This document shows, piece after piece, positions 62,180-64,000 of a DNA stretch of 64,000 bases. How positions within the stretch are numbered: the first letter of the stretch is position 1; each line of letters begins with the position of its first letter. Location: the NCBI RefSeq assembly GCF_014230145.1, contig NZ_JACHVC010000006.1:186001-250000 (forward strand), given 5' to 3'. The translations under genes were made by a program, and so were the position numbers. Source of the DNA: Pelagicoccus albus. Lineage in GTDB: Bacteria > Verrucomicrobiota > Verrucomicrobiia > Opitutales > Opitutaceae. Under the pieces are notes generated by a model that worked only from the letters and a program-made list of their open reading frames with translations, did no database searches and was not told the DNA's origin.

Positions 62180-62683
62180 ATGATGAGAAATCCGAAATGG
62201 GCCCGTTTTTGGCCCGACAAGGTGGTAGTCAAATTGGCTACTTTGGGTAGTATGGGAGATCTCAAGGCTCCCGGAACTTGGGGCTCGGCCATGGGGATCG
62301 TATTTTACGCGGTCTTCATTTCCCACCTAAGCGACTTCACGGCGGCGATTGTCTTGGCGGCAGCGACCTATTTTGCGATCGGGATTTGCGGCGAGGCGGA
62401 GAAACGGCTCAAAAAGGTCGATCCCGGAGAGGTAATTCTCGACGAGTTTGTTGCTATGCCGATGTGCTTCCTTGGATTGAGCGCCTATGGGTCGCATCCG
62501 AAATTCTTCTGGATCCTGCTCGCGGGATTTTTGCTATTTCGCTTTTTCGATATTCTGAAGCCACTAGGCATCAAGAAGCTACAGCGTTACCATGGAGGAT
62601 TTGGCGTGGTGATCGACGATGTGGCGGCCGCTCTGATGGTAGCGGTTATTATGAATTTCGGAGTCCGATTCTGGCTCGGCTAG
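62180..62683 (+). CDS. pgpA: Phosphatidylglycerophosphatase A
   Basis: Removes the phosphate from phosphatidylglycerophosphate, completing phosphatidylglycerol. Its 167 residues show KLATLGSMGDLKAPGTWGSAMG, and the active-site stretch DPGEVILDEFVAMP, followed by membrane helices and LGIKKLQRYHGGFGVVIDDVAAAL. It is directly downstream of pgsA, so successive reactions are co-transcribed. It is convergent with lgt. Confidence 0.94.
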   Translation: MMRNPKWARFWPDKVVVKLATLGSMGDLKAPGTWGSAMGIVFYAVFISHLSDFTAAIVLAAATYFAIGICGEAEKRLKKVDPGEVILDEFVAMPMCFLGLSAYGSHPKFFWILLAGFLLFRFFDILKPLGIKKLQRYHGGFGVVIDDVAAALMVAVIMNFGVRFWLG

Positions 62684-62716
62684 GATCTGCCAATTCCCGA
62701 AAGCTCTGGCTGCGAA

Positions 62717-63523
62717 CTAGACGGTTTTCTTCCGGCGCGCATAGAGAATGATGGCGATACCCGCTAGTGCCATGGCGAGTGATAAAATCGCTCCCCGGTT
62801 GAGGCCCATGATCGGATCTATACCGAAATCGGGCTCTCTGAATTGCTCTCCGATAACCCGTACGATGGAATAGACTAGCAGGAATTCGCCTCCTATCTGG
62901 CCAGGGTAGTTCTTGAGGACGGGAGAGGTCCAAATCCGAATCTGAGTATAAACGAGCATCAACAAACCCTCTAGGCCTGCCTCGTAGAGCTGAGATGGAT
63001 GCCTAGGAACATTGCCAGCCCCCGGAAAGATAACACCCCAGCTTCCATCCGTCGGCTTGCCCCAAAGCTCACCGTTTTGGAAATTGGCCAATCGACCGAA
63101 CAAAAGCCCGGGAGGAGCCAAGGTCGCGAGTAGGTCACCGATCCTGAAAAACGAAACCTTGAAGCGTCGGGCCATGAGCCATCCTGCTAGGATGACTCCG
63201 ATGAAGCCTCCGTGACTCGCCATGCCGCCTTGGCTGAATTGGAAAAAGGCGAGGGGATCTTCGAGCAAGGTATCTGGACTATAGAAAATGAAGTAGCCAA
63301 GTCGGCCCCCGACGATGACTCCACCGATGATGGCGAGAAAGAGATCGCTCTGCTGGTTGGTATCCAGCGGGGAGAGCCCTTTCTTGTAGTAAATGTGCAA
63401 GAGCCAGGCCCCCACCATAAATCCGGCTACGTAGGCGAGGCCGTACCAACGGATTCCAAATGTCTCGGTGAACCTCAAAATGAAGGGGTCGAGATCGTGC
63501 GTCCAGATTTGGGAGAATGGCAT
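62717..63523 (-). CDS. lgt: Prolipoprotein diacylglyceryl transferase
   Basis: Transfers diacylglycerol from phosphatidylglycerol to lipoprotein precursors. The 268-residue membrane protein has IRWYGLAYVAGFMVGAWLL, SHGGFIGVILAGWLMARR (catalytic His region), and the signature GRLANFQNGELWGKPTDGSWGV with PRHPSQLYEAGLEGLLM. The start is the ATG at 63523; a TTG five codons upstream is open. Its lipid substrate is the product of the convergent pgsA-pgpA pair. Confidence 0.95.
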   Translation of the reverse strand: MPFSQIWTHDLDPFILRFTETFGIRWYGLAYVAGFMVGAWLLHIYYKKGLSPLDTNQQSDLFLAIIGGVIVGGRLGYFIFYSPDTLLEDPLAFFQFSQGGMASHGGFIGVILAGWLMARRFKVSFFRIGDLLATLAPPGLLFGRLANFQNGELWGKPTDGSWGVIFPGAGNVPRHPSQLYEAGLEGLLMLVYTQIRIWTSPVLKNYPGQIGGEFLLVYSIVRVIGEQFREPDFGIDPIMGLNRGAILSLAMALAGIAIILYARRKKTV

Positions 63524-63574
63524 GTCTAAGGGTTCCAATAACTGGATACCGAAAAGGCGAATAGAAATCTGCGT

Positions 63575-64000
63575 TTAGGCGGAATCTGGCTTTTCTGCCT
63601 GCTTGGGTTCTTCAGGCTCTGCGCCTTCTTTTTTGCCTTTAGCCTCGGAGCGGGCGAACTCCCGCATGTCGATGGCCACATCGTCTTTCTCGAAAATTTC
63701 GCGTCCGAGGATATACTCCATGATGTCCTCCATCGTCACGACACCTGCCATGGATCCAAACTCATCGACCACCACGAGAAGTTGCTGGTGAGTTTTGAGA
63801 ATAGTCTGCAACGCTGCGGCCACCGTAACTGTTTCGGGGATGAAGTGGACCTCGTCTTTAATCTCATTGAGGCGAACTCGATCTTGGTCCTCTGCCACGT
63901 ACTTCAGTAGGTCCCGTCTTCTGACCACTCCGACGATTTGGTCGATGTCCTCATTGTACACGGGCATGCGAGCGAATGGAATATTGGGAAAGGTCCTAAA
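63575..64000 (-). CDS. CBS-domain membrane protein of the CNNM/CorC type (5' end outside window)
   Basis: C-terminal 141 residues of a longer protein; the frame is open through position 64000. The residues FARMPVYNEDIDQIVGVVRRRDLLKYV and LLVVVDEFGSMAGVVTMEDIMEYILG are two CBS repeats of the DUF21-CBS (CNNM, HlyC/CorC) family. After the second repeat the chain ends in a charged, Lys/Glu/Pro-rich tail. The CorC_HlyC domain that closes many family members is missing. The membrane DUF21 part would lie to the right of the window. Confidence 0.82.
   Translation of the reverse strand, partial: FRTFPNIPFARMPVYNEDIDQIVGVVRRRDLLKYVAEDQDRVRLNEIKDEVHFIPETVTVAAALQTILKTHQQLLVVVDEFGSMAGVVTMEDIMEYILGREIFEKDDVAIDMREFARSEAKGKKEGAEPEEPKQAEKPDSA

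Noticed and set aside
1-64000. Mobile elements, prophage genes, CRISPR arrays, tRNA or rRNA genes
   Set aside because: No transposase, integrase, phage structural gene, regularly spaced repeat or cloverleaf-like sequence was found while reading both strands.

Overview
The window looks like chromosomal DNA from a free-living, polysaccharide-degrading Gram-negative bacterium. My best guess is Verrucomicrobiota, class Opitutia, Pelagicoccus-like. This is inferred from gene content and not from a marker gene. The clues are a five-gene locus matching Amuc_1102 to Amuc_1098 of Akkermansia in order and type, a large TonB receptor with a carboxypeptidase-regulatory domain and an acidic ELDAFEV stretch, LacI-type sugar regulators, an OvoA-C-terminal-type methyltransferase, and start sites that often lack a clear Shine-Dalgarno sequence. 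I found no rRNA, tRNA, CRISPR array, insertion sequence or prophage. Both window edges cut genes: pdhC at the left and a CBS-domain gene at the right.

Layout. 1-3928 (minus): pyruvate dehydrogenase genes pdhA-pdhB-pdhC preceded by a Nudix hydrolase. 4021-10936 (plus): envelope locus with a secreted Amuc_1102-like protein, a PilM-PilN fusion, two single-helix proteins (Amuc_1100- and Amuc_1099-like) and a secretin, closed by a terminator. 11043-15756: flap exonuclease, an ECF sigma/anti-sigma pair, a COG2509-type FAD protein and an RluA-type pseudouridine synthase. 16081-35165 (plus): a pectin/galacturonate locus of about 19 kb. 35333-40343: multi-PAS/GAF histidine kinase, single-domain response regulator, aldo/keto reductase. 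40369-42608: an orphan ParA divergent from a very acidic, low-complexity protein. 42616-45681 (minus): amino-acid-type ABC importer behind a stand-alone mercaptohistidine-type methyltransferase. 45883-50236: CheX-like protein, CBS-type manganese pyrophosphatase, phosphoglucomutase. 50325-55441: LacI regulator divergent from araB-araA-araD. 55554-64000: Gfo/Idh/MocA oxidoreductase, queC-queD-queE, recF, iron alcohol dehydrogenase, coaD, pgsA, pgpA, lgt, and the partial CBS gene.

The pectin locus reads as a route. A TonB receptor takes up oligosaccharides. A DUF4861-GH105 fusion and a GH28 polygalacturonase cut them, and a TRAP transporter imports uronate. UxaC isomerises galacturonate to tagaturonate, a UxaE-type epimerase makes fructuronate, an SDR-type UxuB reduces it to mannonate, and a KdgK-type kinase acts on 2-keto-3-deoxygluconate. 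Mannonate dehydratase, KDPG aldolase and KduI/KduD are not in the window. Two adjacent 2-hydroxyacid dehydrogenases of opposite family type sit in the middle of the operon with no assigned step. The araBAD set fits with use of pectin side-chain arabinose.

The best candidates for something undescribed are the paired dehydrogenases (29689-31779), the mercaptohistidine-methyltransferase plus ABC importer operon (42616-45681), the ParA/acidic-protein pair (40369-42608), and the pilus-like five-gene envelope locus (4021-10936).
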